Shown here piece after piece: positions 61,593 to 64,000 of a DNA stretch of 64,000 nt. Under the pieces are notes generated by a model that was given only the letters and a program-made list of their open reading frames with translations, made no database searches and was not told the DNA's origin. Made by a program: the position numbers and the translations under genes. The DNA is taken from positions 62,001 through 126,000 of the forward strand of contig NZ_FOAN01000001.1 of NCBI RefSeq assembly GCF_900109525.1, in the 5' to 3' direction. The DNA is from Allobosea lupini (GTDB taxonomy: Bacteria; Pseudomonadota; Alphaproteobacteria; Rhizobiales; Beijerinckiaceae). Numbering within the stretch: position 1 is the stretch's first letter; the number at the start of each line of letters is the position of its first letter.

Positions 61593-62375
61593 ATGTTGAC
61601 CGAAGAGCAATCCCATCAGGCCGCCGAGCTGCTTGTCGAAGCGGAGAGGACGCGCCAGCGCATGCCCCAGCTCAGCATGCTCCATCCCGAGATAACGCTC
61701 GACGAAGCCTATCGTATCCAATCGTCATATGTGCGCCAACGCCTCGATGGAGGCGCTCGCATCGTCGGACACAAGATCGGCCTGACGTCACGGGCCATGC
61801 AGATCGCTGCCGGGATCGCAGAGCCGGACTATGGTTGCATCCTCGATGACCGGCTGTTCCGCGATGGCAGCCAGATCTCCGCGGCGATGTTTCTGGCGCC
61901 CAAGATCGAGGTCGAACTCGCCTTCGTCATGGGCGAGGATCTGACCGGGCCGGGATGCGCGGTTCATGATGTGCTGCGTGCGACCGAGTTCGTCATGCCG
62001 GCGCTCGAGATCATAGATTTTCGCACGGAGCCGCCACTCGTCGTGACTGATACGATCGCCGACAATGCCGCATTCGGTGCACTCGTAACCGGCGGGAGGA
62101 TCGTCCGGCCATATGAGGCCGACCTGCGCTGGATCGGTGCTACGCTGTCGCGCAATGGCGTGATCGAGGAATCGGGCGTGTCGGCGGCGATTATGGGACA
62201 TCCCGCAGCTGGCATCGCCTGGCTCGCCAACAAGCTTGCAGCTCACGGCGTCACGCTCCGACGGGGCGAGATCGTGCTCTGCGGCTCCTTCACGCGCGCC
62301 GTCGACGTGGTGGCCGGCGATGTCTTCCACGCCGATTTCGGCCGACTCGGCGCAATCGGAGTTTCGTTCGTCTGA
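61593..62375 (+). CDS. 2-oxo-hept-4-ene-1,7-dioate hydratase-like (HpaH/2-keto-4-pentenoate hydratase family)
   Basis: This 260-residue protein aligns along its length with HpaH of E. coli as I recall it: [77 protein letters not shown], and GSFTRAV. The metal-binding Glu pair is in IEVELAF. HpaH hydrates the dienol product in homoprotocatechuate meta-cleavage; relatives decarboxylate 4-oxalocrotonate. No ring-cleavage dioxygenase is nearby, so the pathway is open. It is co-transcribed with the XRE-cupin gene. Confidence 0.88.
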   Translation: MLTEEQSHQAAELLVEAERTRQRMPQLSMLHPEITLDEAYRIQSSYVRQRLDGGARIVGHKIGLTSRAMQIAAGIAEPDYGCILDDRLFRDGSQISAAMFLAPKIEVELAFVMGEDLTGPGCAVHDVLRATEFVMPALEIIDFRTEPPLVVTDTIADNAAFGALVTGGRIVRPYEADLRWIGATLSRNGVIEESGVSAAIMGHPAAGIAWLANKLAAHGVTLRRGEIVLCGSFTRAVDVVAGDVFHADFGRLGAIGVSFV

Positions 62376-62481
62376 AGCTTGCTCCGCCGGTTACCGTCGA
62401 CGATTGAGCATTTACAGCTGGCATCATCCCCCCTATCTCCAGCTGCCAACAGCGACCGAAAGCGGACAACGCGAACCAATC

Positions 62482-63610
62482 ATGCGACCCGAAATCCAGA
62501 CGCAACTCGACAACGCCAAGCAGTCGATCGGACTGCTGAGGAGGCATCTTTGACTGGGATGTCGCACAACGACGCCTGGCGGAGCTGAACGCGCTCTCCG
62601 AAGGCCCCGATTTCTGGAACGACGCGGAAGCCGCGCAGAAGCTGATGCGCGAGCGCACCCAGCTCGAGACGCAGATCGAGGGCATCACGCGGCTCGAGCG
62701 TGAGGTCGAGGATGCGCTGACCCTGATCGAGCTCGGCGAGATGGAAGACGACGCGGCCACCATCGCCGAGGGCGAAGCTGCGATCAGGACGGTCGAGGTC
62801 GAGGCTGGCCGGCTGCAGGTCGAATCGCTGCTCTCCGGCGAAGCCGACATGCTCGACACATATGTCGAAATCCACCCCGGCGCCGGTGGTACCGAGAGCC
62901 AGGACTGGGCCGAGATGCTGCTGCGCATGTATCGGCGCTGGGGCGAGCGGCGAAAGTTCAAGGTCGACATGCTGGAATACCAGGATGGCGACCAGGCCGG
63001 CATCAAATCGGCCACGCTGCAGTTCAAGGGCCATAACGCCTATGGCTGGCTGAAGACGGAGTCGGGCGTGCATCGGCTGGTGCGCATCTCGCCGTTCGAC
63101 TCCAATGCGCGGCGACAGACGTCCTTTGCGTCGGTCTGGGTCTACCCGGTCGTCGATGACCGCATCGTCATCGACATCAAGGAATCGGACTGCCGCATCG
63201 ACACCTACCGGGCCCAGGGTGCCGGCGGCCAGCACATCAACACCACCGATTCGGCGGTGCGCATCACCCATATCCCGACCGGTATCGTGGCGGCCTGCCA
63301 GCAGGAGCGTTCGCAGCACAAGAACCGGGCCAAGGCCTGGGACATGCTGCGCGCCCGCCTCTACGAGGCGGAGCTGAAGAAGCGCGAGGAGAAGGCCAAT
63401 GCCGAGCAGGCCTCCAAGACCGATATCGGCTGGGGCCACCAGATCCGCTCCTATGTGCTGCAGCCCTATCAGCTGGTGAAGGACCTGCGCACGGGCGTGA
63501 CCTCGACGGCGCCCTCCGATGTGCTCGACGGCGATCTCGACCCGTTCATGGAAGCGTCGCTGGCGCAGCGTGTCTACGGCACGAGCGTCGAAGTCGAAGA
63601 CATCGACTGA
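62482..63610 (+). CDS. prfB: peptide chain release factor 2 (programmed +1 frameshift)
   Basis: RF2 terminates translation at UGA and UAA. It is encoded in two frames: 23 codons from the ATG at 62482 to a TGA at 62551-62553, then, after a +1 shift, 352 codons from GAC at 62552 to the stop at 63608-63610, giving 375 residues. Recognition motif SPF ([15 protein letters not shown]) and catalytic GGQ ([16 protein letters not shown]) are intact. Low RF2 slows decoding of the in-frame UGA and favours the shift, so the protein controls its own level. Automatic callers may report only the second part. Confidence 0.96.
62539..62554 (+). promoter_or_regulatory. prfB: prfB programmed frameshift site
   Basis: AGGAGG (62539-62544), CAT, CTT TGA C (62548-62554) reproduces the E. 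coli prfB site in order and spacing: internal Shine-Dalgarno, three bases, slippery CTT, stop TGA followed by C. The reading frame downstream is open only in +1. Confidence 0.95.
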
Positions 63611-63645
63611 GAGCGGGCTCGCTCCGACTGGCTTATCAAATCAAA

Positions 63646-63680
63646 ACAACCGGTTGCAGGTCAATGCTGCAGCCGGTTGT
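63646..63680. terminator. terminator between prfB and the M23 peptidase gene
   Basis: ACAACCGGTTGCA (63646-63658) pairs with TGCAGCCGGTTGT (63668-63680), with one T-G pair, around a 9-base loop. On the minus strand TTTTGATTTG follows the stem, so it best fits the M23 gene, but it can also end prfB transcripts. Confidence 0.75.
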
Positions 63681-63709
63681 CAGGGTTTGCGCTCGTCAGT
63701 CGCGGACGG

Positions 63710-64000
63710 TCAGAGCTGCCCGGCCAGCTTGTCGCCGGCACGCAGGAAACGATTCGGATCGGCAGGCTCGCCGTCGATGCGGGTCTCGTAGTGCAGATGA
63801 GGGCCCGTCGAGCGGCCGGTGGAGCCGACACGGCCGACTAGCGTGCCGGCCGTCACCATCTGCCCCTCGCTGACCAGGATCGCCGACATGTGGGCATAGC
63901 GGGTGCTAAGGCCGCCGGCATGCTCGATCTCGACCATATTGCCGTAGCCGCCGGAATACTCGGCCGTCACGACCTTGCCAGGGCCGGTCGCGCGCACCGG
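63710..64000 (-). CDS. M23 family metallopeptidase, 5' end cut by window
   Basis: The visible 96 codons are the C-terminal part of a lysostaphin-type peptidase domain: VVTAEYSGGYGNMVEIEHAGGLSTRYAHMSAI, then VTAGTLVGRVGSTGRSTGPHLHYETRIDGEPADPNRFL. The HLH of GPHLHYE and the upstream YAHMS provide zinc ligands and the catalytic His. Such peptidases cut peptidoglycan cross-bridges, or act as LytM activators when degenerate; here the visible motifs are intact. The N-terminal part lies beyond the window. Confidence 0.88.
   Translation of the reverse strand, partial: PVRATGPGKVVTAEYSGGYGNMVEIEHAGGLSTRYAHMSAILVSEGQMVTAGTLVGRVGSTGRSTGPHLHYETRIDGEPADPNRFLRAGDKLAGQL

Noticed and set aside
1-64000. tRNA, rRNA, CRISPR arrays, insertion sequences, prophage or integron
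   Set aside because: No cloverleaf, rRNA segment, regularly spaced repeat array, transposase, integrase or phage gene was recognised on either strand; small RNAs cannot be excluded by eye.

Overview
The window is a GC-rich, densely packed stretch of bacterial chromosome. Its gene content points to an alphaproteobacterium of the order Hyphomicrobiales (Rhizobiales), perhaps a Bosea-like genus; the genus is a guess from memory. The indicators are an NDUFA12-type complex I accessory protein, a BA14K protein, an ExoR-like Sel1 protein, a DUF2155 protein, a B12-dependent class II ribonucleotide reductase, GANTC (CcrM-type) sites in promoters, and the block rne-amidase-mrcA...prfB. No tRNA, rRNA, CRISPR array, insertion sequence or prophage was recognised. 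Both window ends cut a gene: a GlxA-type regulator at the left and an M23 peptidase at the right.

Layout. 1-5.7 kb: divergent GlxA regulator and isonitrile-hydratase-like gene, small secreted proteins, a DUF2946/PepSY membrane pair (metal-related), and MarC. 5.9-10.8 kb: gyrA behind a palindromic, GANTC-rich upstream region, then an AsmA protein. 10.9-13.8 kb: a ferric-iron ABC transporter with binding protein and permease but no ATPase, behind an AT-rich promoter. 14.3-19.6 kb: ilvD overlapping an exoR-like gene, xthA, a BA14K protein and a YqhA-type membrane protein. 19.8-25.3 kb: a HerA-like ATPase, an SDR/carboxymuconolactone decarboxylase/Atu4866 operon divergent from a LysR gene, and a small DnaB-like ATPase. 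25.6-35.3 kb: dsbA-like, accB-accC, aat, DUF2155 and, further on, NDUFA12. This looks like a conserved block interrupted by mntH, a CGNR regulator, a hydrolase and an MFS transporter.

35.3-40.9 kb: about 900 bases of regulatory DNA and structured leader, then nrdJ with its terminator and an isolated, less GC-rich DUF3883 nuclease-like gene. 41.2-52.4 kb: D-aminoacylase with a COG0523 GTPase, TenA, a DUF6152/membrane pair, a GGDEF cyclase, an oxidoreductase, a lone ImmA/IrrE protease, an aminotransferase and an MscS channel. 52.5-64 kb: rne, amiC-like amidase, mrcA and prfB, the last with a textbook +1 programmed frameshift. A four-gene island (Rid protein, Asp/Glu racemase-like, XRE-cupin regulator, 2-oxo-heptenedioate hydratase-like) sits between mrcA and prfB around a striking palindromic divergent promoter.

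The best candidates for unexplored biology are that island, the CGNR/hydrolase divergon with its triple TGACA operator, the nrdJ control region (DnaA-like boxes, GANTC cluster and a long structured leader), the double palindrome before mntH, and the lone DUF3883 gene. All assignments were made by reading the sequence; no database search was run.
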